Source of the DNA: Lysobacter sp. K5869
GTDB taxonomy: Bacteria > Pseudomonadota > Gammaproteobacteria > Xanthomonadales > Xanthomonadaceae
Length of the DNA stretch: 64,000 nt
NCBI RefSeq assembly: GCF_018847975.1
Contig: NZ_CP072597.1
Location: 2,147,001-2,211,000 of the forward strand
Direction of reading: 5' to 3'
Below the pieces are notes generated by a model. The model had not been told where the DNA came from. It searched no databases and saw only the letters and a list, made by a program, of their open reading frames with translations. The translations under genes and the position numbers were made by a program. Shown piece after piece: positions 36,575-45,267 of this stretch. Positions within the stretch are counted from its first letter, which is position 1; each line of letters opens with the position of its first letter.

Positions 36575-37824
36575 GACGGCTGTTGCACGGCGTCGTGCTG
36601 CTGTGCGGCCTTTCTGCGGCCGATGCCGTGGCCGGATGCGCGAGCGCGGAAGACACGGTCGCGACCTGCCGCATCGAAGGGCAGAACAAGCAGGTGTCGA
36701 TCTGCCTGTACGAGGACGAATCCAAGCCCATGGACGTGGCTTACCGCTTTGGTCCGGCGCAGGGCCAAGAGGAGTTGGTTCTGCGCGCGCCGCTGATGGA
36801 CGTGGGCTACCTGACCGCGAGCGGCGCGGGCGTCACCGTCGATGAGACCGCGATCTTCGCCAGTGGGGACCATTCCTACCGGGTGACCTTCGGCTTCCGC
36901 GACGGCCGCAAGCCGGATCCGTCCGCGCTGCATCCCTTCGGAACGGTGCAGGTGCTGCGCCAGGGCGCCACGGTCGCCGAACTGGCCTGCGCGCCCGAAA
37001 CCATCGTGCGCACGCCCGACCTGCTGCTGGAGCGCATGCGCGAGCGCGGGCGCACGCATGCCTCGGACGGCAGCCAGCTGAGCAACTACGGCATCGACCG
37101 TCCCGGGCCGATCTCCGAAGCGCCGCCGTGCGAGCGCGAGCACGACGTGGACACGTGCTGGGGCATGGGCGTGTCCGCGGCGCGCGCCGGCGACTTGGCG
37201 CTGGCGCTGGGGTATTACGACAAATCCTGCGACGCCGGCTTCGTCACCTACGGCTGTTACGACGCCGGCAAGCTGTACCTGCACAACCGCCGATTGCGCG
37301 ATTACGCCAAGGCCTACGAGCGCCTGGGCCGCTCTTGCAAGGGCAGCGACCCTGGCCAGGCGCCGTACGCGTGCAAGTATCTCGGCTGGATGCACCAGAC
37401 CGGCATCGGCGCGAAAAAGGACAACCGAGAGGCCTGGCGCTTGCTGTCGGCCGCTTGTTTCGTCCGGGCAGAAGGGCCGCTGATCGACGGCGAAGGCTGC
37501 GACCTGCTCGCCAAGACGATCCTGATCGAGCATCCGCTCGGCGATGCGCAGCAGCAGCGCGCACGCGTGGGCAGCGGCTACCTCGCGTATCTCGCGCTGG
37601 CGATGGGCTGCACCGACGCCGCGGACACCGTGTGCGCGAAGGCGAAAACCATGCTGGCCGACGCCAAGGCGGCGCGCGCCGCGTGGGCGGCTTTTTGCGA
37701 CGAAGACAGCGGCGATTGCGCCGGCATGCTGGAGCCGCAGAAAGACTTCGGTGCTACCCTCTCGCAGCGCGAGCGGCTGTTCGCGCACTACCAGGACGCG
37801 CTGACCGCGCTCAGCGAGCCCTGA
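36571..37824 (+). CDS. Cysteine-rich Sel1-like predicted lipoprotein within the T2SS operon
   Basis: A 417-residue protein of unknown function, inserted between gspE and gspF with a four-base overlap with gspE. The signal peptide ends in a lipobox-like VAGC (Cys23). Residues about 25-160 form a beta-rich region. Residues about 190-340 resemble Sel1-like repeats with cysteines, recalling Helicobacter Hcp proteins: SCDAGFVTYGCYDAGKLYL, then ACKYLGWMHQTGIGAKKD with AWRLLSAAC. About twenty cysteines mostly come in pairs, implying several disulfides. The position implies co-expression with the secretion machine, perhaps as a periplasmic or outer-membrane accessory. Confidence 0.85.
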   Translation: MRRLLHGVVLLCGLSAADAVAGCASAEDTVATCRIEGQNKQVSICLYEDESKPMDVAYRFGPAQGQEELVLRAPLMDVGYLTASGAGVTVDETAIFASGDHSYRVTFGFRDGRKPDPSALHPFGTVQVLRQGATVAELACAPETIVRTPDLLLERMRERGRTHASDGSQLSNYGIDRPGPISEAPPCEREHDVDTCWGMGVSAARAGDLALALGYYDKSCDAGFVTYGCYDAGKLYLHNRRLRDYAKAYERLGRSCKGSDPGQAPYACKYLGWMHQTGIGAKKDNREAWRLLSAACFVRAEGPLIDGEGCDLLAKTILIEHPLGDAQQQRARVGSGYLAYLALAMGCTDAADTVCAKAKTMLADAKAARAAWAAFCDEDSGDCAGMLEPQKDFGATLSQRERLFAHYQDALTALSEP

Positions 37825-37840
37825 AGGATTCCCGCCCTCC

Positions 37841-39058
37841 ATGCCCCTCTACCGTTACCAAGCGCTCAATGCCCGCGGCGAAATGCTGGATGGGCAGATG
37901 GAAGCCGCCGGCGTCGCCGAGGTGGTGGCTCGCCTGCAAGAGCAGGGCCATCTGCCGGTGGACACCCGACTGGCCAGCGAAGGCGGCGGCGGTTCGAGCT
38001 GGCGCGGCTTGTTCAAGCCCAAGCCGTTCACCGGCGCGCGGCTGGTGCAGTTCACCCAGCAGCTGTCGACGCTGCTCGGCGCCGGCCAGCCGCTCGACCG
38101 CGCGCTGACCATCCTGCTCGACCTGCCCGAGGACGAAGCCGCCAAGAGCACCGTCGCCGACATCCGCGACGCGGTGCGCGGCGGCACCTCGCTGTCGGTG
38201 GCGCTGGAGCGGCAGCACGGCACGTTCTCGCGCCTCTACATCAACATGGTCCGCGCCGGCGAGGCCGGCGGCAATCTGCACGAAACCCTGGCCCGGCTCG
38301 ACGATTACCTCGAACGCAGCCGCCAGTTGCAGGGGCGGGTGATCAACGCGCTGATCTATCCGGCGATCTTGTTGCTGATGGTCGGCGCCAGCTTGCTGTT
38401 CCTGCTCGGCTATGTGGTGCCGCAGTTCGGCGCGATGTACGAAAGCCTCGACGCGCAATTGCCGATGTTCACCCAGGTCGTGCTGTGGGCCGGCACGTTC
38501 GTGCGCAACTGGTGGATCGTGCTGATCGCGGTGCCGGCGCTGGCGGTGTTGTGGTTCGACCGCAAGCGCCGCGATCCGGCGTTCCGCGAGGCGCTCGACG
38601 ATTGGCTGCTCAAGCGCAAGTTCGTCGGCGCGCTGATCGGCAAGATCGAGACCGCGCGGCTGGCGCGCACGCTCGGCACTCTGGTGCGCAACGGCGTGCC
38701 GCTGATGACCGCGCTCGGCATCGGCCGCAACGTGCTCAACAACCGCGTGCTCGCCGCCGACGTCGACGTCGCCGCCGAAGAAGTGAAGAACGGCGTCGCG
38801 CTGTCGACCGCGCTGGCCAAGGGCAAGCGCTTCCCGCGTCTGGCCGTGCAGATGATCCAGGTCGGCGAGGAATCCGGCGCGCTCGACGCGATGCTGATGA
38901 AGACCGCCGAGACCTTCGAGCAAGACACCGGCATGGCCCTGGACCGCATGCTCGCCGCGCTGGTGCCGGTGGTGACCGTGGTCCTGGCCAGCATCGTCGG
39001 CACGGTGGTGATGGCGGTGCTGCTGCCGCTGTACGACCTCACCAACCAGATCGGCTGA
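37841..39058 (+). CDS. gspF: Type II secretion inner-membrane protein GspF
   Basis: Polytopic platform protein (405 residues) that contacts the ATPase. Two homologous GspF domains are visible (FTQQLSTLLGAGQPLDRAL near residue 72; ARTLGTLVRNGVPLMTALG near residue 275). Three transmembrane helices include LLLMVGASLLFLLGYVVPQF and the C-terminal VPVVTVVLASIVGTVVMAVL. The N-terminus MPLYRYQALNARGEMLDGQ is typical. It starts 16 bases after the cysteine-rich protein. Confidence 0.96.
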   Translation: MPLYRYQALNARGEMLDGQMEAAGVAEVVARLQEQGHLPVDTRLASEGGGGSSWRGLFKPKPFTGARLVQFTQQLSTLLGAGQPLDRALTILLDLPEDEAAKSTVADIRDAVRGGTSLSVALERQHGTFSRLYINMVRAGEAGGNLHETLARLDDYLERSRQLQGRVINALIYPAILLLMVGASLLFLLGYVVPQFGAMYESLDAQLPMFTQVVLWAGTFVRNWWIVLIAVPALAVLWFDRKRRDPAFREALDDWLLKRKFVGALIGKIETARLARTLGTLVRNGVPLMTALGIGRNVLNNRVLAADVDVAAEEVKNGVALSTALAKGKRFPRLAVQMIQVGEESGALDAMLMKTAETFEQDTGMALDRMLAALVPVVTVVLASIVGTVVMAVLLPLYDLTNQIG

Positions 39059-39374
39059 GCGTGGCCGCCCGCGCGCCGTCCGCCGCTTCCGCCCCGTCTC
39101 GCGCGCCGCTGCGCGCGCGAGGATTTGCCGCGGCGCAGCATGCGGCGGCACCGCCCGTTCATGGCCGCGGCGCGGGCGCCGCCGGCTTGAACGCAGCCTG
39201 TACCGACGCCGCGGATCGGCGAACTTTGCAAATCCGCGCGGAACAGAATCCTTGCGACCCCGTCCGCGTCGGCGAGACGTTCGCACCCCACGCTGGACGC
39301 GACGCCCGCCGCGGGCGCGGCGGCCCCTCCCTTCGACTGCAACCCAGGCAGTGCGCCACTGCCATCAACAACGG
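39059..39374. other. Gap inside the T2SS operon, gspF-gspG
   Basis: About 315 GC-rich bases without a convincing ORF. This is the only long gap in the operon, placed just ahead of the major pseudopilin, so it may hold an internal promoter or an RNA-processing site that boosts gspG. I found no clear promoter motif or terminator. Confidence 0.4.
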
Positions 39375-39821
39375 ATGACGACGACGATGCGCAACCTCCG
39401 CTCCATGACCCGCTCCCCGTCCCCGGCCCGCCAGCAGGGCATGAGCCTGATCGAAATCATCATCGTGATCGTGCTGATCGGCGCGGTGCTGGCCTTCGTC
39501 GGCAACCGCGTGCTCGGCGGCAAGGACCGCGGCGACTACAACCTCGCCAAGGGCCAGATCCAGACCCTGTCGGGCAAGATCGATTCCTTCCAGATGGACA
39601 CCGGCCGCTTGCCGGGCACTTTGGACGAACTGGTCAAGCAGCCCGCCGACGCCAGCGGCTGGCTCGGGCCGTACGCCAAGGAAGCCGAGCTCAAGGATCC
39701 GTGGGGCCACGCGATCGAATACCGCCAGCCGGGCGAGAGCGGTCCCTACGACCTGGTGAGCTACGGCAAGGACGGCAAGCCGGGCGGCAGCAGCGTCGAC
39801 GGCGACATCAAGAACAACTGA
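39375..39821 (+). CDS. gspG: Major pseudopilin GspG
   Basis: Main subunit of the type II pseudopilus (148 residues). The prepilin cleavage site is QQG followed by MSLIEIIIVIVLIG, with Glu at +5. The C-terminal part has the GspG signature DPWGHAIEYRQPGESGPYDL and the calcium-loop region SYGKDGKPGG. The start at 39375 is chosen; an in-frame ATG at 39387 gives a leader four residues shorter and is equally possible. A prepilin peptidase gene is not in the window. Confidence 0.95.
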   Translation: MTTTMRNLRSMTRSPSPARQQGMSLIEIIIVIVLIGAVLAFVGNRVLGGKDRGDYNLAKGQIQTLSGKIDSFQMDTGRLPGTLDELVKQPADASGWLGPYAKEAELKDPWGHAIEYRQPGESGPYDLVSYGKDGKPGGSSVDGDIKNN

Positions 39822-39831
39822 GCCGGCACCG

Positions 39832-40434
39832 ATGCGCGTTTGGCGGCACAGTCCCTTCGCCCGCGAAGGGCGAACGGGACGGGCCGCCGCGGCGGCTTCG
39901 CCCGCGTGCGTGCGCGCGTCGCGCGCGCTGAACGTCGCGCCGCCGCGCCGCGCCGCGCTTGCGTCGCCTGCATTCTCGCCGCGCGCGCGTCAGCGCGGCA
40001 TGTCGCTGCTGGAAATGCTGCTGGTCATCGCGCTGATCGGCGCCATCGGCGTACTCACCGTCGCCGCGCTCAACGGCGGCATCGCCGGCATGCAGTTGCG
40101 CACCGCGTCCAAACAAGTCGCCGCGCAACTGCGCTACACCCGCAGCCAAGCCATCGCCACCGGGCGCTCGCAGAAGTTCGTGATCGATCCCGCCGCGCAC
40201 ACCTGGCGCGCGCCCAACGGCCGCAGCGGCGATATTCCCAAGTCGGTCGGCATCGTCTTCACCGGCGCGCGCGAAGTGCAGCCGCGCCGCGGCGAAGGCG
40301 CGATCCTGTTTTTCCCCGACGGCGCCTCCACCGGCGGTCGGGTCAAGCTGCACGCCAAGCAGGCCGCCTGGAACGTCGATGTGGCGTGGCTGACCGGCGA
40401 GGTCAAGCTCAAGCGCGGCGAGGCGCCGCGATGA
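39832..40434 (+). CDS. gspH: Minor pseudopilin GspH
   Basis: Minor pseudopilin (200 residues from the first ATG). The cleavage site is RQRG followed by MSLLEMLLVIALIG with Glu at +5, and the GspH/FimT C-terminal domain follows (QLRYTRSQAIATGRSQKFVID). The leader from 39832 would be about 56 residues of arginine and alanine, far longer than normal. A GTG at 39910 would give a 30-residue leader and may be the true start. The stop overlaps gspI by ATGA. Confidence 0.9.
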   Translation: MRVWRHSPFAREGRTGRAAAAASPACVRASRALNVAPPRRAALASPAFSPRARQRGMSLLEMLLVIALIGAIGVLTVAALNGGIAGMQLRTASKQVAAQLRYTRSQAIATGRSQKFVIDPAAHTWRAPNGRSGDIPKSVGIVFTGAREVQPRRGEGAILFFPDGASTGGRVKLHAKQAAWNVDVAWLTGEVKLKRGEAPR

Positions 40435-40886
40435 GCGCGCGTTTCGTCGGCAAGGCCGCGCCGCGCCGCGCGAATCAGCGCGGCTACACCTTGCTCGAAG
40501 TGATCGTCGCCTTCGCCTTGCTGGCGGCGGCGCTGACGTTGTTGCTCGGCTCGCTGTCCGGCGCGGCCAAGCAAGTGCGCTGGTCGGCCGATGCCGGCCG
40601 CGCCGCGCTCTACGCGCAATCACTGATGGATCAGGTCGGCGTCGGCCAGCCCTTGGCGCCGGGCCAGCGCAGTGGCGATTTCGAGAACGGCCGTTATCGT
40701 TGGACGCTCGGCGTCGCGCCGTGGCGCGACGCGCAATTGCCGCCGTCGAACCAGCCCATCGATCCCAACGCCATGCGCTTGTTCGAGGTGCAGTTGGCGG
40801 TGGAGTGGGGCGAGGGCGGCTCCGGCCGCCGCCTGTTGCTGCGCAGCCTGCGCAGCAGCAACGCCGGCCAGGACGTGCAGCCGTGA
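40431..40886 (+). CDS. gspI: Minor pseudopilin GspI
   Basis: Minor pseudopilin (151 residues) of the pseudopilus tip complex. The cleavage site is NQRG followed by YTLLEVIVAFALLAAALT with Glu at +5, and the GspI domain follows (LYAQSLMDQVGVGQPLAPGQ). The start overlaps the gspH stop (ATGA), and the stop overlaps the gspJ GTG (GTGA). Confidence 0.93.
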   Translation: MSARFVGKAAPRRANQRGYTLLEVIVAFALLAAALTLLLGSLSGAAKQVRWSADAGRAALYAQSLMDQVGVGQPLAPGQRSGDFENGRYRWTLGVAPWRDAQLPPSNQPIDPNAMRLFEVQLAVEWGEGGSGRRLLLRSLRSSNAGQDVQP

Positions 40887-41545
40887 GCCGCCCGCCGCGC
40901 CGCCGCGGTTCGCGCGGCTTCACCCTGATCGAAGTGCTGCTGGCGATGGTGCTGCTGGTCGCCGGCTTGGCGCTGGCGTTCGCCACCTTGTCGGCGGCGA
41001 CCAAGACCGCCTCGCGCGGCGAAGTGCTGGCGCAGCGCAGCGAGCGCGAGCGCGCCGTGGAGAATTTCCTGCGCCGGCGCATCGCCGCGACCCGGCCGAT
41101 ACCGTTCGCGTTCGACCAAAGCACCGCGGTGCCGCAGCGCTTCGTCGGCGAGCCCGACCGCTTGCGCTTCGTCGCCGATCTGCCCGATTACCTCGGCCAG
41201 GGCGGCCCGTATCTGCACGACTTCTCGATCGAGGGCGACGGCGATCAGGTCCGGATCGTGCTGCAACTGGCGATGGTGCTGGCCGGGGAAACGATCAAGG
41301 ACGAGGTGCCGCGGCCGCCGGAAGTGTTGGTGGACGGCCTGAAATCGGCGCGTTTCCGTTATCGCAGCATGGACCCGCAGCGCGGGCAGTTGGGCGAGTG
41401 GCAGGAGCGTTGGCAGCAGCCCGAGCAGTTGCCGATGCTGGTGGAAGTCACTTTGACCGACCGCGACGGGCGGGCGTGGCCGCCGTTGGTGGTGTCGTTG
41501 CCGTTGGCTTCGGCCACCGGCGGCGGGTTCGTGCCGGAGTTGTGA
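40883..41545 (+). CDS. gspJ: Minor pseudopilin GspJ
   Basis: Minor pseudopilin (220 residues). The cleavage site is GSRG followed by FTLIEVLLAMVLLVAGLAL with Glu at +5. The C-terminal domain contains the GspJ-like LVDGLKSARFRYRSMD segment. The GTG start at 40883 overlaps the gspI stop and gives a normal 12-residue leader; ATG starts upstream lie within gspI. Confidence 0.92.
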   Translation: MSRPPRRRGSRGFTLIEVLLAMVLLVAGLALAFATLSAATKTASRGEVLAQRSERERAVENFLRRRIAATRPIPFAFDQSTAVPQRFVGEPDRLRFVADLPDYLGQGGPYLHDFSIEGDGDQVRIVLQLAMVLAGETIKDEVPRPPEVLVDGLKSARFRYRSMDPQRGQLGEWQERWQQPEQLPMLVEVTLTDRDGRAWPPLVVSLPLASATGGGFVPEL

Positions 41546-42630
41546 TGAAGACCGGCAGGGGGGAATGGGGATCGATGGGCGATCGCGGGTCGGGAACGTC
41601 GGCGTTGGGAGGTTGCGTTCGCGGTGCGGACGGGGCTTCTCGTGGGCGCGGGGATCGCGACGGGGTGTCGGTCGGGGTTTCGGGAATTCGTAGCACGGGC
41701 GCGGCTTCCGGCGTGCTTGGGGGGCGCGATGGTGGGGTTGTCGCGCCTCAAGGGGCGCGCGGTGCGGCGCTTCTGTTGGTCATGTGGCTGATCGCCCTGC
41801 TCACCGCCTTGATCGGTGCCTTCGCCCTGAGCGCGCGCACCGAAAACCTGCAAGGCCGGGTGCAGGTGCGCGGGCTGGTCGCGCAGAACGCCGCGCGCGC
41901 CGGGGTCGAGTACGCGCTGACCCGGGTGGCGATGAGCGACCAGAAACTGCAGTGGCTGCCCGACGGGCGCCCGAACCGCTGGCGCTACGGCGAGGCGCAG
42001 ATGGAGATCAAGATCGTCGACGAGAACGGCAAGGTCGACCTCAACCAAGGCGACATGCAATTGCTGACCGGGCTGCTGCAAAGCGCCGGCAAGCTCGAGC
42101 AATCCGAAGCGGCGAGACTGGCCGGCGCGATCATCGATTGGCGCGACGCCGACACGCTGACTCAGCCGGCCGGCGGTGCCGAAGACGCCGATTACTCCGC
42201 GGCGGGGCGCCCTTACGGCGCCAAGGATGCGGAATTCGAAAGCGTCGCCGAGCTCGAGCAGGTGCTCGGCTTCACCCCGGAGCTGTATGCGCGGATCGAG
42301 CCCCTGGTCACGGTTTACAGCGGCCGCACGCGGCCCGAGCAAGCCTTCGCGGCCAAGGAAGTGCTCGATGCTATGGGGTTGAACGGCGCCGACTTGGTAC
42401 GTCAACGAGAAAGAAACCAGCCGGGGTCACAATTGCAAGGTGCCGGAGCCGACGGCGTCGGCGGCGGTCTCGTCGGAGAACGCAGCGGCACCTATAGTAT
42501 CGAGAGCCGCGCACGGCTGACGGACGGCCGTGAATCGGTGTTGCGTGTGGTCGTGCGGGCGGGAGGGGGAGCGATGCCGGGAATGCCTTATACCCCGCTG
42601 CGTTGGGAGGAGGGAGCTTCATCACGATGA
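41545..42630 (+). CDS. gspK: Minor pseudopilin GspK
   Basis: Tip pseudopilin (361 residues) that caps the GspI-J-K complex. The hydrophobic segment AALLLVMWLIALLTALIGAF follows G73. As in other GspK proteins, the Glu at +5 is absent. The saposin-like domain typical of K lies around residues 160-280. The start at 41545 (TGATG with gspJ) gives a 73-residue glycine-rich leader whose DNA resembles an arm of the GGGGAATGG intergenic element. A GTG at 41713 would give a normal 17-residue leader and may be the true start. Confidence 0.88.
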   Translation: MKTGRGEWGSMGDRGSGTSALGGCVRGADGASRGRGDRDGVSVGVSGIRSTGAASGVLGGRDGGVVAPQGARGAALLLVMWLIALLTALIGAFALSARTENLQGRVQVRGLVAQNAARAGVEYALTRVAMSDQKLQWLPDGRPNRWRYGEAQMEIKIVDENGKVDLNQGDMQLLTGLLQSAGKLEQSEAARLAGAIIDWRDADTLTQPAGGAEDADYSAAGRPYGAKDAEFESVAELEQVLGFTPELYARIEPLVTVYSGRTRPEQAFAAKEVLDAMGLNGADLVRQRERNQPGSQLQGAGADGVGGGLVGERSGTYSIESRARLTDGRESVLRVVVRAGGGAMPGMPYTPLRWEEGASSR

Positions 42631-43784
42631 ACTCGCAAGTAGCCGAAGGCCGGTTGGCCGCCAACCGGTTGCGCAGTCTGAGCGCGCGCCTCGCGCCGGG
42701 CGCGGGCGGCTTTTTTTCCTGGTGGGGCCGGACCTTGGCCTCGTGGTTGCCGCTGCGCACGCGGCAGGCGCTGGGCGTGGACCGCGGCCGCCTGCTGTTG
42801 CAGGTCGACGGCGAGCGCATCCATCTGCGCCTGCAGCAAGCCGATCAGGTCCAGGAACTGGCCGCGCTGCCGCTGTTGTCCGATTTCGACGGCGCCGCCG
42901 ACCCGCTGGCGCCGCTGCTGCCGCCGCGCGTGGGCGAATTGCCGCGCTGGCTGCTGCTGACGCCGACCGCGAGCCTGCGCCGCCGCCTGACCCTGCCGGC
43001 CGCCGCCGCCGACCGCCTGCGCGACGTGGTCGGTTTCGAGATCGACCGCCAGACCCCGTTCACCGCCGACGCGGTCGCCTTCGACGCGCGCGTGCTGTCG
43101 CGCCGCGACGGCGACGGCCAGATCGACGCCGAACTGGTCGCGGTGCCGCGCCAGTCGCTGGACCCGCAGCTGCAGGCCATCGGCCCGCTCGCCGCGACCC
43201 TGGCCGGCATCGAAGTGGCCGGCGCCGACGGCGCGCCGCTGGGCGTCAACCTGCTGCCGCCGGCGCAGCGGCGCACCCGCAGCGATCCGTTCCGCTACTG
43301 GAATCTGGCCCTGGCCGCGGTCGCGCTGCTGGCCCTGGCCGCGGCGATGTGGCAGGTGCTCGACAACCGCCGCGCCGCGATCAAAGACCTGCAGCAGACC
43401 ATCGCCCGCAACGCCAACGCCGCGCGTCAGGCCGCGACCCAGCGCCAGGAACTGGTCGACCTGATCGAAGGTCAAGCCTTCCTCGACCGCACCCGCGCCG
43501 CGCGCCCGAGCACCGTGCAGATCATCGACGAACTGAGCCGGCGCATGCCCGACAGCACTTACCTGGAAAAGCTGGCGATCGAGGACGAGAGCCTGCTGAT
43601 GATCGGCCTGAGCCGCGAGGCTTCGTCGCTGATCGGCAAGCTGCAGGGCACGCCGCTGTGGCGCTCGCCGGCGCTGACCGGCGCGGTCCAGCCGGACCCG
43701 GCCACCGGCCGCGACCGCTTCACCCTGACCGCCGAAATCGGCCCGCCCAAGGCGCAGAACGCGGAGGGCGCGCGTGGCCCTTAA
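42627..43784 (+). CDS. gspL: Type II secretion protein GspL (PilM/PilN-like)
   Basis: Bitopic assembly-platform protein (385 residues) linking the ATPase to the periplasmic parts. It has an N-terminal actin-like cytoplasmic part, a VVGFEIDRQTPF motif of the PilM/GspL family, one transmembrane helix (YWNLALAAVALLALAAAMW, about residues 225-243) and a PilN-like periplasmic domain. The ATG at 42627 overlaps the gspK stop. An alternative TTG at 42603 has the better-placed purine run, but is less likely. Confidence 0.92.
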   Translation: MNSQVAEGRLAANRLRSLSARLAPGAGGFFSWWGRTLASWLPLRTRQALGVDRGRLLLQVDGERIHLRLQQADQVQELAALPLLSDFDGAADPLAPLLPPRVGELPRWLLLTPTASLRRRLTLPAAAADRLRDVVGFEIDRQTPFTADAVAFDARVLSRRDGDGQIDAELVAVPRQSLDPQLQAIGPLAATLAGIEVAGADGAPLGVNLLPPAQRRTRSDPFRYWNLALAAVALLALAAAMWQVLDNRRAAIKDLQQTIARNANAARQAATQRQELVDLIEGQAFLDRTRAARPSTVQIIDELSRRMPDSTYLEKLAIEDESLLMIGLSREASSLIGKLQGTPLWRSPALTGAVQPDPATGRDRFTLTAEIGPPKAQNAEGARGP

Positions 43785-44469
43785 CGTGACCGGCAACCGC
43801 CTGCGCCAACTCGGCGCCGACCGCGAACGCTGGCTGGCCCTGGGCCTGCTGCTGGCCGCGCTGGGCATCGCCTACGCGGTGCTGATCCACCCGTGGTGGA
43901 CGGTGCCGATGATGCAGGCCGACGACACCTTGCACGGCCTGCAGGAACGTGAGCTGCGCCAGCGCATGGAACTGCAGCAGGCGCCGCAGGTGCGCAACCT
44001 GCTGCAGCGGGTGCGCAAGCAGCAGTCCAGCCGCCCCGGCTTCCTGCTCGAAAACACCGCCGAGCTCGCCACCGCCGGCTTGGTCCAGCGCCTGGAAACC
44101 GTGGTGCTGCAGGCCAGCCCCGGCAACCGCAGCTGCGGCATCGTCAACCGTTCGCCGCTGGCCGAACCGCGCCGCGGCGACCGCTACGCGCGCGTGGTCG
44201 TGCAGGTGCGCCTGCGCTGCGGCGCGCCGGAGACCGCGGCGGTGCTGCATTCGCTGGAAAGCGGCTCGCCGCGCCTGTTCGTCGGCAACCTCAACCTGCT
44301 GTCCACGCGCGGCTATTTCGTGCCCGGCAGCGCCGGCCCGGCCAACGACGGCGGCCTGGACGTGAGCTTCGATCTGTACGGCTATCTGCGTCCCAATCCG
44401 GCCGCCGCCGCCGCGGCCAACCCGCGCGGCAACAACGCCAACGCCGGCGGAGGTGCCGATGCGCCTTGA
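43774..44469 (+). CDS. gspM: Type II secretion protein GspM
   Basis: Bitopic inner-membrane partner of GspL (231 residues). One helix near the N-terminus (LALGLLLAALGIAYAVLI) is followed by a coiled-coil stretch and a ferredoxin-like periplasmic domain. GTG start at 43774, overlapping gspL by 11 bases. The C-terminus is an alanine/asparagine-rich tail. The assignment relies on size, topology and order within the operon, matching xpsM. Confidence 0.9.
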   Translation: MALNVTGNRLRQLGADRERWLALGLLLAALGIAYAVLIHPWWTVPMMQADDTLHGLQERELRQRMELQQAPQVRNLLQRVRKQQSSRPGFLLENTAELATAGLVQRLETVVLQASPGNRSCGIVNRSPLAEPRRGDRYARVVVQVRLRCGAPETAAVLHSLESGSPRLFVGNLNLLSTRGYFVPGSAGPANDGGLDVSFDLYGYLRPNPAAAAAANPRGNNANAGGGADAP

Positions 44470-45247
44470 CGACGCCAGCCCGCGCACCTGGTTGCTGGCC
44501 ACCGCGGCCGGCTGGGCGCTGCTGACCTGGGTCTTGGCCCTGGCCGGCATGGGCCGCCACATCGACGCCTTGCCGCCGGATCCGACCCTGGTCAAGCCGC
44601 TGCCGCAGGCGCGCAAGAGCCCGCCCGACGCGCTCGGCCCGCTGACCCAATACGGCGAGATCGCCGCGCGGCCGTTGTTCGTCGACGACCGCCGGCCCAA
44701 GCCGTTCTTCATGCAGGGCAAGGGCGAGGGCGAGAACCAGCAGGCCGCGTTCGACTACCTGCTGACCAGCGTGCTGATCACGCCGAAACTGTCGATGGCG
44801 ATCCTGCAGCCGGCCGACGGCAGCGAATCGGTGCCGGTCAAGCTCGGCGAGGTGCCCGAATCGCATCCGTCCTGGCGCCTGACCTCGATCGAACCGCGCC
44901 GCGCGGTGTTCGAGGGGCCGGACGGCCGCCGCGAGCTCGACCTGCGCGTGTTCAACGGTCAGGGTGGACAGCCGCCGACCGCGGTGACCGCGCCGGGCGC
45001 GGTGCCGCCGGCGGGCCGGCCGATTCCGCAGCCGCAGCCCCAGCCGCAATCGCCGATGAGGCAGGTGCCGCCGGCGCAGGCGAACGTACCGCCGCCTCCG
45101 CCGCCGGCGGCGACGGCGCAGAGCACCGACTCGGCCGCGCCGTTGACCGAGCAAGCCCAAATGGAAGCCATCCGTAAGCGCATCGAAGCGCGACGCGCGC
45201 AACTGCGGCAGCAGCAAGCCGCCCAACCCCCGGCCAACTCGCCGTAA
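44459..45247 (+). CDS. GspC-type protein in XpsN position
   Basis: Bitopic protein (262 residues) with one helix (TWLLATAAGWALLTWVLALA), a homology-region domain (QYGEIAARPLFVDDRRPKP) and a long proline/glutamine-rich C-terminal tail. It has no PDZ domain. This is the layout of XpsN, the functional GspC counterpart in xanthomonads, which joins the inner platform to the secretin. The ATG at 44459 has a GGAGG five bases upstream; a GTG at 44453 is two codons longer. Confidence 0.88.
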   Translation: MRLDDASPRTWLLATAAGWALLTWVLALAGMGRHIDALPPDPTLVKPLPQARKSPPDALGPLTQYGEIAARPLFVDDRRPKPFFMQGKGEGENQQAAFDYLLTSVLITPKLSMAILQPADGSESVPVKLGEVPESHPSWRLTSIEPRRAVFEGPDGRRELDLRVFNGQGGQPPTAVTAPGAVPPAGRPIPQPQPQPQSPMRQVPPAQANVPPPPPPAATAQSTDSAAPLTEQAQMEAIRKRIEARRAQLRQQQAAQPPANSP

Positions 45248-45267
45248 GTGGACGCAGAGTGGAACGC

